A DNA stretch of 64,000 nt from Adiantum capillus-veneris (GCA_014529385.2 CM043955.1:148999640-149063639), one strand, 5' to 3'; positions 32,756 to 48,198 are shown, numbered from the stretch's first letter. Notes: generated from the letters alone by a model not told the origin. Made by a program: numbers and translations.

Positions 32756-33424
32756 TATTATCGTCCTTGGAGGTCAAATATGACCTATGGGACCAAATGA
32801 ACATGTCATGTGGTGTGAGTGGAGGTCATAAGTGACTCTCGATGCTCAAAAATGGCTGAAATGAGCATCGCAATAGAGAGCCCACATCGTGGTTGGGAGA
32901 GGAAGGTATGTAGGGAGAGATCATGGCTGAATATATGGGGAAAAGAGGACCTAATGTGGTCAAAAGCTGAGCACTCAAGTAGTGTGTGGTACTCACTCTC
33001 TCGCACTTGACAAGGGCATAAGGTGCAAAGTCGATGAGACTCCTCGCCAGTGCCCCAATGTCCTGTCTCGCAGCGTAGAGAATGGGAGCTAAGACGAATG
33101 GAGGCAATGGTGTGGATCGCACTCAATCGGATGGGGCTCAAGGATGTAGGGATGGTTTCGGTTACCTCGTTCAGAGTGGAAGAGAGATTTGTAGTTTGGG
33201 TCAACGTGTGTGGTGTAATGGGTGAAGCGAGAACCTCCGGATTTCTCCCAAGCCGTGATACATTGGCGTTGTAAGAAGGCCTCATTAACTTGGGAGTCGA
33301 TCGACGCATCCTTGACCAAGTGACATGCATTCCATCTTCCAAACCATTTCTTGATGTCAAGCATCCACCCCGAACTTTGTATTTTGCTCTTGCATGTCTT
33401 TTGGACCTTTTGACTTGCTTCGAT
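32756..33424 (-). mobile_element. LINE copy A5, 3' fragment
   Basis: It is nearly identical to the matching part of A4 (including a shared change in the FHSERGNRNHPYILEP region near 33130-33180), with 3' UTR and hairpin near 32772-32787. It is truncated at 33424. Here the 5' junction is with non-microsatellite sequence next to a copia RT relic. Confidence 0.92.
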
Positions 33425-33589
33425 CATTTTTGCGACCAAACCTAATTACTATGTCATTCTAAACTTGCTCAAAATAAAAAAGTAAGTTCCCTCCTAAAAG
33501 CTCTCTCCAATAGACTCCGAAGGAAGCATTTTCACATAAATTGACATTTTGTGGAAAACCATAAAAAGGCTCCCTCTCAAGCTCACTCA

Positions 33590-33870
33590 AAAAGCTCGCT
33601 CAGAAACCATCCCCCTCCCTTCTAGGTGGTTCAAAACCTTCAGGTTGCTTCATAGAAACATCCTCTTCAAGATCCCCCTAAAGAAAAGATGTCGTCACAT
33701 CCATTTGGACAAGCTCGAGGTTCTCAATGGCTACCAGTCCAAGCATTGTGTGTGTAGTGTTGTTGGCTTGACCATGGGTGAGAAGATTTCATCAAAACTA
33801 ACTTTCTTCTGGTGCTTGACTCCCTTTGCAACCAATGGGGGATATTTTTTGGCGAGCATTTTTTGGCAAG
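33590..33870 (-). pseudogene. Ty1/copia reverse transcriptase relic
   Basis: Reading the minus strand, VAKGVKHQKKVSFDEIFSPMVK near 33770-33835 is followed in another frame by VAIENLELVQMDVTTSFL (near 33690-33740) and DLEEDVSMKQPEGFEPP near 33620-33675. This is the conserved start of the copia RT ([34 protein letters not shown] type). A frameshift and a stop are visible. Only about 80 residues remain. Confidence 0.85.
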
Positions 33871-33931
33871 TGCTGTTTTGGAATTTGACGAGTAGATTCC
33901 AAAAGGATTCTTTCTCCCTTCTCAACTTTGT

Positions 33932-33935
<4 letters not shown>

Positions 33936-33991
<56 letters not shown>
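33936..33991. repeat. (TC)n microsatellite
   Basis: About 54 bp of CT repeat directly upstream of LINE fragment A6. Confidence 0.95.
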
Positions 33992-33993
<2 letters not shown>

Positions 33994-34127
33994 GATGTGG
34001 ACTCTCTATTGCGGCGCTCATTTCAATCATTTTTGAGCATCGAGAGTCACTTATGACCTCCACTCACACCACATGATATGTTCATTTGGTCCCATATGTC
34101 ATATTTGATCTCCGAGGATGATAATAA
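33992..34127 (+). mobile_element. LINE copy A6, 3'-terminal 136 bp, plus strand
   Basis: Matches the last 136 bp of subfamily A (ACGATGTGGACTCTCTATTG through GGATGATAATAAAACT), including the 3' UTR and a hairpin with one mismatch. It is flanked on both sides by (TC)n. It is on the opposite strand to the neighbouring train, and the microsatellite is likewise TC rather than GA. Confidence 0.92.
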
Positions 34128-34147
34128 AACTCTCTCTCTCTCTCTCT
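34128..34147. repeat. Short (TC)n tract
   Basis: Tail of A6. Confidence 0.9.
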
Positions 34148-34258
34148 ATGTTAGATTTTTACCTTGGTAAACACACCTTGATCCCACATTGTCTTCACAT
34201 CACTTTTACTCCTTTTTTCTCTCTCCCTTGACCCTCTCTCTCCCTCTCTATCTCCCTC

Positions 34259-34372
<114 letters not shown>

Positions 34373-34380
34373 GCGTGCGT

Positions 34381-34616
34381 GGAGAAGTATACACGTAAAT
34401 CAATTTACATCAAGATTATTGCTAATAGAAAGAGAGATCAAAAGTTGTATAACCCAAGATAATCCAAAACATCTTTGCCAAAGGTCCAATTGCTACCCAA
34501 TCTAGGAGAAGTATACACCTAAATCAATTTACATGAGGATTATTGCTAACAAAAAGAGAGATCAAAAGTTTTATAACCCAAGATAATCCAAAACAAATTT
34601 GCTAGCTACCCAATCT
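34381..34616. repeat. About 122-bp tandem duplication
   Basis: GGAGAAGTATACAC and the following sequence through CCAAGATAATCCAAAACA occurs at 34380 and again at 34505, with scattered differences. It is bracketed by TC microsatellites. Confidence 0.88.
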
Positions 34617-34667
34617 TTTCATCTCTCTCTCTCTCTCTCTCTCTCTCCTCCCTTATCCCACCCATCA

Positions 34668-34701
<34 letters not shown>

Positions 34702-34722
34702 CTCCCTTACCCCACCCATCGG

Positions 34723-34813
<91 letters not shown>
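34617..34813. repeat. Three (TC)n blocks with a repeated spacer
   Basis: TC tracts near 34621-34648, 34671-34699 and 34726-34813 are separated by two copies of a CCTCCCTTAYCCCACCCATC spacer. This is expansion of a 50-bp unit inside the microsatellite. Confidence 0.93.
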
Positions 34814-34817
<4 letters not shown>

Positions 34818-35260
34818 TATAGTCTTGCACCACGCCACCCACATAATTTTCAAAGAGATTGAGATGGTCACAATGTGGAAGCTAGCTTTTTTATTCATGC
34901 AGTTTTTATGCTTAGTTATGTCTAAAATTGTCATAAGAAAACATATTTGTATGTTTTTGATGCTTTGTGGGTGTTAATGTGAAGGTGAATTACCAAAGTG
35001 TATTGATATCAATCATGTATACCTATATAATCATGCAAACAATGAGGATAGATCCACGGAATACAAAAAATGCAACTACGTACAACAAATCTTACAAACA
35101 TTGAAACTTATTTTATTAGGTACCAATGCGATGCCTCTATTAACAACCTTATACTTACATTAGCAATCCATTCAAGTTAACAAGAAAAATAGATTGATTG
35201 CGTAAAAAGTTCTCTATAAGCTGTAGAATGTGGTTTATTATGAAAACATGCTATTTTTAG
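34814..35260. other. Unassigned AT-rich sequence
   Basis: No coding or repeat signal recognised. Confidence 0.4.
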
Positions 35261-35311
35261 ACATGTATAATCAAAGTTCTAATGATGCAAAAGAACTGGA
35301 TCACTATGGAA
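35261..35311 (+). pseudogene. 51-bp internal LINE ORF2 fragment (A7)
   Basis: Matches A1 at about 4966-5020 (ACATGTATAATC, AAGTTCTAATGATGC, GGATCACTATGGAA) with two changes. It has no tail or microsatellite, so it is not an ordinary LINE insertion. Confidence 0.8.
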
Positions 35312-35900
35312 TGTTGTGGTTCATCAACATAGAGAAAACTGAATCATCATACTACCCTTCACCTCACATAACTCAGAATTACATTCAGAAACAGTGAAGT
35401 ATTACACATAAGATATGAGATGAGACAAGAAGTAACTCAAAACAGAATTCAAAAATGCTTCATTCATTAAGGAAAGAGCTACAGAGTCATCCCCTTACAG
35501 TCGGATCCTTCATAGAGAGCAAAACCCACCTATAACTACTTCACCAGAAACTGGTATAACAACCTCACTCTTGATGCAAACTAAATATTAAATACCCGAT
35601 TCACCACAATCCGACTGACTACAATTCGATTCATTACAATCCGACATAGCATATCCGACTGACTACAATCCGATTCATTACAATCCGACATAGCATATCC
35701 GTATACTAAACTGACATGTTGATGTGTCTGTCAGCACATGACACTTCTCGGTGGTGAATTTCTCAGAAATCTGACTCGAATCCACATATCTCTTGATAAA
35801 AGAGATCGACAAAAATTGTTGAGTTTGGACCACCCAAAAGTGCAGAATCTTCTTTAACAACATCTTCATCCAGGACTTCAGGGATTAATTTGAACACAGC
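35312..35900 (-). other. 3' region of the degenerate coiled-coil ORF, possibly an LTR start
   Basis: On the minus strand this follows the last readable codons of the ORF at 35902-37860. It contains the 44-bp repeat at 35601-35703 and no coding signal of its own. Confidence 0.35.
35601..35703. repeat. 44-bp tandem repeat, about 2.4 units
   Basis: The minus-strand unit is CGGATATGCTATGTCGGATT then GTAATGAATCGGATTGTAGTCAGT; the TCGGATT word also repeats inside each unit. A shorter 15-bp repeat with related words lies at 53660-53765 after a gypsy integrase end. Confidence 0.85.
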
Positions 35901-35901
35901 T

Positions 35902-37860
35902 TTATTTTCCAATGTCTTGAACTCTAGTATCTGCAACAACTACAAACTCCTGCTGAGGTTCATCCTCCACTGAAAGATCTTCAACATTTGACTTTTGAAC
36001 TTGAACATCTGTCTCCACAATTTGGACAGCTATATCAACCAAATCTTTCGTTTCAAAACCTGATCCCAAGAAAATTGCTTCATCCTTGTGCAACCCTTTT
36101 CCCTTGTAATCCTGCAGCTGCTTTATACAAAGTTCCTTCTCTTCCTTCAACTGTTCTATAATTTGCAACAAATCAGATTCATAGGTACTTACAAACCCAG
36201 CTTTGAGAGCTTCATAAGGATAATTGACTACAGAAGTTAATCTCTCCCTCATAGCTTTCCAAACATCTTGCATTCCTTCCACGAACTGCTGCCTCACTAA
36301 ATTCAAATCTCCTTCATCCATAAGCACCCCATTGAAAACAATATCTTCTTGAGCCACAACACCTGTTTCTCCAGTTCTTCCAAAGGTTTTAATCTCTGTT
36401 GTAACATCTCATTCTGTACCTACAGCTCTGTATTTTTGACAGAAATCTGATCTAACTTAGAATTAACCCTGCTTTCCAAATCCCTGGTCCAATCTTGAAA
36501 CATCCCCAAGGACAACTTGACCTTGGCCACTTCTTGCTGATGCAATTGTAATTGACCCTGTAAATTGTGCTGATGTTTCTCTTTCATCTCCACTAACTCC
36601 AATTTCAAAGCTTCTATCAAATCCGATTGCTGCTGCAACATGGTCTTGGACACTCCAGAATCAGCTACAGTCTGCAACTGTTCCTCCATATGATGCTACT
36701 AATGAGTAACAAAACCTTGTAAAGCTTGTATCATTTTGACAGCTGTAGGCACATTAGAAATACTGATTTCAAATTTTCTTGAAGTACTTGGACCACCTTC
36801 AGAAAAATCCAGTGATTTGGCTACTTCATGAATAGAAGCATCCAATTTCCTTTCCTTGAGCATGCTAAAAGTCTTCCCAATTACCCTACTAGGTGTTTGA
36901 GCATCCACACCAAATTCTTCAACAAGTCTCCTAGTATCAATCTATGCTCAGGGCTAGTCAAAACTTGCTTTGCTTCCTGTTCAGAATAACCAGCATCTAA
37001 CAGATCCTACAAAGTCCTCAACTTCTTTGAATCACATGTGATCATATCTGATTTCTTAGATATCTTACCCTGATCCTGCACCAAATTTGACTCAAGCATG
37101 GGACTGACAGTAGGTACAGAAACTTCTCCTGCATCCACCTTTAAGGCAAAGGCAAACAAAGTTGATAGAAATCCAGACAACCTGCTGGTACACTGAGTTT
37201 TCCTCTTATCAGTAGTAAAGATTTCTGCATGAATCCTATCATAGACCGAGTGAGCCCAGCTGACCTTTCCTCCACTCTCAGCAAAATACAAAGGTGCCCA
37301 ATTATCTTTTGACATATAATCATATTTTGCAAGAAAACATACTCTTTCCAAAAACCACTTTAGTTGTTCCCTTCTACAATAATCAACATTCTTAAGCATG
37401 AAGTACTTCTACCACCCTCTCTTGGACCAAATTCCTAATTTAAGTCATCATGAGAGCATTTAGGCACAATAGTTACATAAGTGAAAGGTAACTTAAAATA
37501 CCTTTGCAATAACTCCCGGACTCAGAGTGACCTTCTTTGAGATTGCTCCCCTGGTTTTCTTTAATAGCTCCATCTGAGTTTTTGCATAGATATTAACTTT
37601 CCACTGTCTCCAAGGCAAAGTGGAAAACTCATACAAACCTAGAGATTTTAACCACTTTTCATTTCTTTCAACCTAACAGTCGAGTTCCACCTTGAAATCA
37701 GTAAAAGGATCCATGAGGCTTTGCTTGCTGGAAGATAAAGGGGCTTCTTGCTTCTTCTTCTGGTAACACCTTGATGTCATCCTCAGGGTCAAAAACATCG
37801 ACTCTCAAGGTGACACCCTTCCGCCTTGGTCGCAGCCCCGGGGGATTCACCATGAAAAAC
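35902..37860 (-). pseudogene. Degenerate coiled-coil protein of unknown function, probably retroelement-borne
   Basis: Read on the minus strand from about 37850, blocks of coding sequence line up: GLRPRRKGVTLRVDVFDPED, then LRMLKNVDYCRREQLKWFLE and NWAPLYFAESGGKVSWAHSV (37007-37399), IGKTFSMLKERKLDASIHEVA (36699-36908), a coiled coil with Gln/Leu heptads (36420-36689), and a block ending VVVADTRVQDIGK (35902-36357). Frameshifts or stops separate them near 37690, 37400, 37007, 36910, 36690 and 36370-36420. I do not recognise the family. Decay and surrounding repeats suggest a transposon accessory ORF rather than a host gene. Confidence 0.45.
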
Positions 37861-38536
<676 letters not shown>

Positions 38537-38770
38537 AGCAAAAGAAAAAATTAATTCTTCCCTTTGCTTATGCTATGCCAAGAGCAAGAGAGCTCCCATA
38601 GGTTGAGAACCAAGCAAGTCCTTCCACTCCTCCCACAAGAGTAAGAACATTCCCCCCAAAGCCATCCCAAAAGATCCTAAGTAACCTACAACCCTCCTGC
38701 TGAGATCAAGAGAGAGCACCCCAATACTAACAAGAGTGAATGAAATTTCAATTCTTCTTCTTCTCCTCTC

Positions 38771-38773
<3 letters not shown>

Positions 38774-38842
<69 letters not shown>
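38774..38842. repeat. (GA)n microsatellite
   Basis: About 68 bp of AG repeat with no LINE end attached. Confidence 0.95.
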
Positions 38843-41979
<3,137 letters not shown>

Positions 41980-42075
41980 ATATATGCTTTGAGGACGCAC
42001 ACACAGGTTGCTTCATTTGGAACAATTCCCTTCATGTTGCATCTGTTGGAATCAGTAAAGAGCTTGCGAGGCTCT
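41980..42075 (-). pseudogene. PPR-repeat relic
   Basis: On the minus strand, FQQMQHEG (near 42030-42052) in one frame is followed by GIVPNEATCVCVLKAY (near 41985-42030) in another. This is the second half of a plant pentatricopeptide motif (MQ.EGI.PNE.TFV.VLKA) with a one-base frameshift. Only about one repeat is readable. PPR proteins bind organelle RNA; this scrap cannot. Confidence 0.5.
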
Positions 42076-43737
42076 GGATTCCAGTGGCAGTTGAAGAGTC
42101 GCTCTATTTGCAAAGCCAGGCTTTTTATGTTCTGAAACATGTACTTTAGCAAGAGCTTTGGTAGCTGTCAAATACTCGCCTACTGGCTCCTGGCTCCTGT
42201 TCCATTTTATTCATTAGTTTACAAGGAATCGACACTGTGAATGCCCGTATCCAGTCCAGCAAACCTGCGATGTTGCAATGAAAAAAAACAATGCCCTGCT
42301 ACACCCTGCACCTCCTTGGCTTCGCCTTCGCCTTTGCCTGCTGCCGTCGCACGCTGTACCTCAGCTCGCCACCTGCCTTGCGAGCCCACAAGAAAAGAGC
42401 AAGAGAATCTCGCTTTTTTCTCCTCCTCATTTCTTTTACGAAAATCATGGTTCCCTACTTGCAAAGTGCATCATTCTTATGGTCGCAACAGCGACATTTT
42501 TCTGACTGACACCGTTGTGACAATGGAGCACAATCTGTGCCGAGCTCCACATAATCGCATGCCAGATTGTGTATGCTTAGCGCCAAGCTCATAAGCATGC
42601 GGTAGCCTATGCCGATGTAACGGCTCAAGAGAGTATGTGCTCCCATTTTCATTCACATCCATTCCCCAAAGATCCTCATCTTTCAGCTCTGTATGATCAT
42701 CAGCATCAAGAAAACCATTGGGCTCTACTGGTAAGGATGAAACTGAGTGCGCAGGTGAATTTAATAGACTGCGAGAGGCCGCCGCCACTGTGCTGGATTG
42801 AGAGGGTATTTGCCTTGCTATGTGCTTCCGTCCATTGTCCCTTCAACTCACTCTATACTCTGTCCAAATCACTGCATGATCGCCTAGCTGAGCCCAAGCA
42901 ACACATTCATGCAGAAAAAAGTCGCTCTTCTCATGTATAGGCAAGGGATTAGGCAACTGCATGCATCAGATTCGTTGATCTCCGGGAGCCGAATGGATGA
43001 GAGATTTTCAGAGCAGGAGAGCCTGCGGCAACAGAGAAACGTCATACTGGCCGTCAACAACATGCTTTTCAGAGCAGGAGAGCCGGCGGCAACAGAGAAA
43101 CGTCACTTGCGTCATCTCTAGTCTGATCTCGGTCTCTCTGTCTCCCTGTCTCGTTAACTAACGACATGCTTTTTGAGTTCCTTATAAAGGCTGTTTTCAA
43201 AAGCTTAATCCCTTTGTAGCAATTGCATTCACACAGCCTTGCAAATCACACATGGCTTCCCTTGTTTTGCCTCCGGCCTCGTCGGACTCAGTGATGCTCT
43301 AGATAACACGCTCATGGGCACACATTTGTAAAGTTTTTGCAGCTTTGGTGTGGATCTCTCGCTTTCATGTGCATTATTTTATGGTTTCATGCATGTGGGT
43401 TTCGATAAGCACATTAAGTTGATCAAAGAAATGAGGCAAATACGTTTTGTGGTCGGCCCCTAAGTGGAGCTTAATTTTCTAGTCCTATTTCCCTACATAG
43501 GAGCGAGGCTGCAGCCACACTAGAAAGGATCACCCGATGTGACGGGCGGAAGGCTGCTATTCAAAGCATAGCCTTCCTTGGAGGTAGAAAAGGCTGTGTG
43601 TGATCGACTAGGAGGTGACCGGAACGACTAACGTACAATCCATTGCTTGCTAACTATTATGTAGCATTTGCTATCAAATGAGTCGATCGGAGGCATTTCT
43701 CAGCTCGTCTGGTTGCCGGATCCATTGTAGGAACCAA

Positions 43738-43742
<5 letters not shown>
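42076..43742. other. Unassigned sequence
   Basis: Apart from the 43008-43106 direct repeat, no gene or element was recognised. Confidence 0.4.
43008..43106. repeat. 40-bp direct repeat, two copies
   Basis: TTTTCAGAGCAGGAGAGCC followed by GGCAACAGAGAAACGTCA occurs at 43008 and 43067, with 19 bases between. Confidence 0.9.

Positions 43743-43832
<90 letters not shown>
43743..43832. repeat. (GA)n microsatellite
   Basis: About 88 bp of GA repeat. Flanks show no LINE tail. Confidence 0.95.
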
Positions 43833-43835
<3 letters not shown>

Positions 43836-44553
43836 CTGGCAAACTTTGTTGCCATCGCTAATATAAAAGGTTTAAAGGTCTCACTGAAGGAGAGAGAGTA
43901 TTGGTCTAAGGAAAAATGTATGCTAGGATGGTGCATTGAGAGTATTGTGTGTCTGGTTTATGTTATTTAAGACGAGGTTTATGCAATTTGAGAAGAACTT
44001 ACTGTATATGAGATCATAAAATCGTGTTTTTTTGGTTACGTAGGTACTCTCACGCTTGGAATATCTATCCACCAATCTAAACGCGGTCTCGGCCAGGAAG
44101 ACGTTGACAGCTTCTCGCAAAGCGTTGCATACAAGAGGTGAGGGCTCGCACCTCACTCAGGATTTGGCTCCATTTTTTAAGTTTTCATAGCTTGCAAATT
44201 GTACTATTGGAAAAAGTTTTTTACATATAGTCTTTGTGGTAGTTTATTTGCTCTTGGATTGTACATGTGACAAAATGAGAGGAGTTATCCATGTTTGTTC
44301 TAGCTAATGTGCTCAAGTAGAGCCCTTTGAAGGTCAAGTGGTTTTTCATGTGATGCATTATCTCTTGCGGTGATTTCATTGCAGTGTAGGCAGCTATACA
44401 CGCTGAAGTTTGCATGTGTTCACTTTAGGAATTTGCACCCTTAGTGATTTTTTTTTTCTTTCTTGTTTATTAATTTGGCTTGAAGCATGAAGTGGATCTT
44501 TTGCAACATGTTTTATGTATATTAAGGATTCTATGAAGAAATTTTGACTTAGT
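43833..44553. other. Unassigned AT-rich sequence
   Basis: No coding signal. A T-run lies near 44449-44460. Confidence 0.4.
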
Positions 44554-44994
44554 TTGGATGTACATAAGGAAAGAAAGATTTACAAAATGTTTCTTCAAAA
44601 TCACTTGCCCGCGGAGCTTAAAGAAGATGAAGAACGAGCTTTCTTCTTACAAACATTTTCTCGTGAAGTTTGGGAAAATCTAGCATCACAATATAGTTTG
44701 GATCTTCTACAATGCTCGGAGATAACAACATTATGGCCAGAAATAAGATACAACTTATTTCCTAAGGGAAAAAAAGTTTGGAATATACAAAAGATCTTTC
44801 TTGATGATTTGGTTGATTGGGATGGAAATCTAAATTTAGTGTTGGCAAAAGAGAAGTTAGGCTTAATCAAATATTACAAAGTAACCCACTATGGAGGTGG
44901 AAACATTCCTTTATCATTGATGTGCTATAGAATGAGTATGATAATCCGTCTCATTCCAGAAAAACGACTTTGTCCTTATGAAAAGCCCTGGTAG
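44554..44994 (+). CDS. Hypothetical protein, 146 codons
   Basis: An open frame starting MDVHKERKIYKMFLQNHL, with charged and aromatic residues spread as in a folded protein (EVWENLASQYSLDLLQCSE, KVWNIQKIFLDDLVDWDG). It may be one exon or the surviving part of a transposon gene. I do not recognise it. The 107-bp tandem repeat begins at its last codons (KPW), so the stop lies inside the repeat. Confidence 0.4.
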   Translation: MDVHKERKIYKMFLQNHLPAELKEDEERAFFLQTFSREVWENLASQYSLDLLQCSEITTLWPEIRYNLFPKGKKVWNIQKIFLDDLVDWDGNLNLVLAKEKLGLIKYYKVTHYGGGNIPLSLMCYRMSMIIRLIPEKRLCPYEKPW

Positions 44995-45250
44995 ATACAA
45001 ACTTGGTCAAGCGCATGGACTTGGACATTTTTTTGCAAAATATATCTATGTATTTGGGTTTTGTTTTGCAAAATATATCTATGTATGTAAAGCCCTGGTA
45101 GATGTAAAAGTTACAGTGGCATGCTCGACTTGGTCAAGCGCATGAACTTGGGCATTGTTTTGCAAAATATATCTATGCATGTAACGCCCTGGTAGATTCG
45201 AAAGTTACATATTGATTCTCGACTTGGTCAAGCGCATGGACTTGGGCTTA
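44983..45250. repeat. Tandem repeat, three units of about 95-110 bp
   Basis: Each unit has AARGCCCTGGTAGAT, CTTGGTCAAGCGCATG, and TTTTGCAAAATATATCTATG. The first unit is shorter and an extra TTTTGCAAAATATATC copy follows it. Confidence 0.88.
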
Positions 45251-46295
45251 ATGAAATATTGTTGTTTAACCTTTGATTTAAACAAAATGGCACATGTTTA
45301 AGTTCTTGTAGGCATATAATACACAAGTAAGCAAAAAACTATGTTCCGATGACATTCCTCAAGCACCACGTACATTTGTTTTTTTGAAAGAGGATCAACC
45401 TTAGTAAAAATAACCTTCATCAAGTTTCGGATACTATCTTGAATCTTCTTGTATAGCCTAATCACTCAAAATAAGTTTGTTTTGCTACTATTGTTATGGC
45501 GTTTCTTCATGGTGGCTCATCTACATCAAATTGCTTGCAATAAAATGGGTAATTTAAGTACAATATGAGATGTGAAACACTTGATTTTGGAGGAAGTGGA
45601 TCTAGGAGTCATACCTTATCTTTGATGGAATGGTGCTTACCATTTACAAGGGTAGATCTTTTAGTTTTGGTACCCTTTGTTTAGTACTATGCTAGCATTG
45701 GCTAACACATTCCAATATAGCAACAGAGCCAAGAGCACATGTCTACCCAATTGTCTCATTGTCTTCTTATAGGTTTTCCAACATGAATTTATGGTGCAAT
45801 TTGGTATACTCTAAGAGATCTCTAGACTAGCCATCATATCCCTATTTTTTGTGGATCATAGAACATGCAAGCATTAGTCCTATTCTTACATATAGAGTTA
45901 AGACTATGGATGAGGCACCTTAGACCTACTTCTAACACTTGTTCAGGATTTTGATCTCCATCATCCTAAGAGATTGTTTTTTGCATCGTATGTGCCATTT
46001 ATCCCTTGATAAAAGTAGAAGGATTATTCTAAGGATGTTCTCAATAAGGAGCCTTCTACCATAGCTAACATATTGGAAGTATCTAGTGGGAGCCCTTGCA
46101 CATGATTCACTGTTAAGAGATTCTTCACATCATTCCTTTAGGGGAGCCAAGAAGTATCTTCATCGATTTCTATCATGATGGTCTTATGCATCTATGTTTT
46201 TCATCGTAAAACACGACTATATTACATGGAATTCTTCTCCAACATGTTGGTTCATCATTGCTTTCTTGCCCACTCAACCACTGAGTTTCTAAAAC

Positions 46296-46298
<3 letters not shown>
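45251..46298. other. Unassigned intergenic sequence
   Basis: No motif, tandem array or element end recognised. Confidence 0.4.
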
Positions 46299-46337
<39 letters not shown>

Positions 46338-46352
46338 CCCCCCCCCCCCCCC
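46299..46352. repeat. (CT)n followed by C-run
   Basis: CT repeat of about 36 bp then about 17 C, the same junction type as at 17286-17353. Confidence 0.95.
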
Positions 46353-47135
46353 TGCCCCACCCCCATCTCAAATCCATGGTGAAGGTGAAAATGCTTTGGA
46401 TAGGTACAATATGAAGGCTCTAACCCATATGCAAACTGGGATGCATGTGAGAGAGACTGAGTCTGTCTTCTCTGTCGCAATATGAGAGCTTATTCATTTT
46501 CGAAACTTGCAAAAATTGTAGTGCTATTTCATTTCCGTAGGGGTGCTTTCCTCCAATGTTCACAGTGGCAGAGGTACGTAGGGCATTGTTGGTCATGCAA
46601 AAAATTGAGGCGCTACCACAAAAGCTGCTCATGATTGATGTCGTCAATAAATTGGCTAGTTGTGAGCCAAGTGACTCGGAAGAGATCTGATGTGTGGCCA
46701 AGTTGGTTGAAAGCTGGGACAACCTTTTTTTTTAAATGCAAGGTATTGATCTACAGGCTACTTGGATGGTATCACATAGTCGGAAATGCAATGAAGCACT
46801 CTCACTGCCGATTGCCTCCTCAAGAAGGGCTTCGCACACACAGTATTAGCTCAAGGAATTAGTTAATGTGCACGTATTTCAAAATTATGCAAGACATGGA
46901 TGATAGAGCAACACAACCATTTTCTCTCTCATCTTCCCTTCATGTTTGCACCATGCGATAGTCCTCTCCCTTTCTCTATGTGATAATATCAAGCCACAAT
47001 GAATTTTTAGGGTTTAGAGTACTCTTGAACTTTTGTTAAAAAAATTACTGTAAATTTTCAAAATTAGTAACTTGTTTATTTGTTTGTTTTGTTTTGTTTA
47101 TTTAGATATATACTCAAGGATAGTTTGATCTACCC
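46353..47135. other. Upstream region of the transposase-like gene
   Basis: No coding call. A polypyrimidine stretch ending TTTATTTAG at 47097-47105, just before the gene's first ATG, could be a 3' splice site of a 5' UTR intron. Confidence 0.35.
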
Positions 47136-48198
47136 ATGGCAAAACAAGAGATTGTCGTGCATTTGAATGAGGGTTTAGACCAAGATACAACCTTAGGCTT
47201 TGTCCTCCTAAAGTTTGGAGGTACTTACAAAGACTTGAGAGCAAAAATTGCTTGTGACAAGATCTTTTGTGATGACTTTGTATTTTTGGGAGGATCCAAA
47301 ATGCTTCCTTTAGGACCATCACAAGAGGAGAGGTGGGAAGTTGAAGTGGAGGAGGTGACAATTCGGGCAAAAGAAGAAAGTAATGCATGCAAGCGTCCAC
47401 GAGTGGATTCCATAGGTTTATGCAATGATCGACCTCCCTTGAGCTCTAGCAATGATCCTCATATACATTACCAAATACCTAGTGTTGGCTCCACGGATAG
47501 TCCTATGTGTGAAGATGTGGCTATCACCTCGCACAAGATGCTAAAGAGCACTTTAACTACTGCAAGGGAGGTTAGAAAGTGGGAAGGAGAAGTCAATGTC
47601 GCTAAAGAGAAACTTAAAGCCATGGAGCGCCATGATAGATTTGAGTTGATGTCAAAAGATAAGGATGGGAAAGCTATGTTTCAACTTTGGTGTGTTGAAT
47701 GTGAAAATCCATACGGGCAAGGAGGGCATGATACAATTTCTAACTTTCTACACTCGCATATCAATACAATGGCTCATCGGCGCCGTCTTGCAGTTGGTGA
47801 GAAGCAGAAGCACGACAATGAAAGGGCGGACCTCTCAAAAGCGGACATTAAGTCTAAAAATAAGGATAAGGTGGATGAAGCCTTGCTTGAAGTTTCCACC
47901 TTTGAAAGGGACAATGTTCCCATCTTTAGTGTTGTTCCCGACACTCTTGGAGAGTATGAAAATTTGTCAAAAATCTTTGTGGAATGTAGTTTGGACAAGA
48001 AATGGATACCTTTGTTTCCAAAGACCGGATCGATCGGCCAATGTGTGATTGAACATGTGAAGTCCAAGCTTCATATCAAAGCGGCTAATGGAGGTATGGA
48101 TGAAAAGATAGCAAAGGTAGGCCGTCCAAGCAAAGCGTTGGTTGAAGATAAGAGGCAAAGGAACCTACATGGTTTCTTCAAACGCAATGCTAATCCAA

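Noticed and set aside
42241-42594. A 117-codon frame and its neighbours near 42200-42940
   Set aside because: Overlapping frames on both strands of similar length and no family pattern.
46420-46722. A 100-codon minus-strand frame
   Set aside because: No recognisable domain; the opposite strand has an equally plausible frame, so neither is supported.
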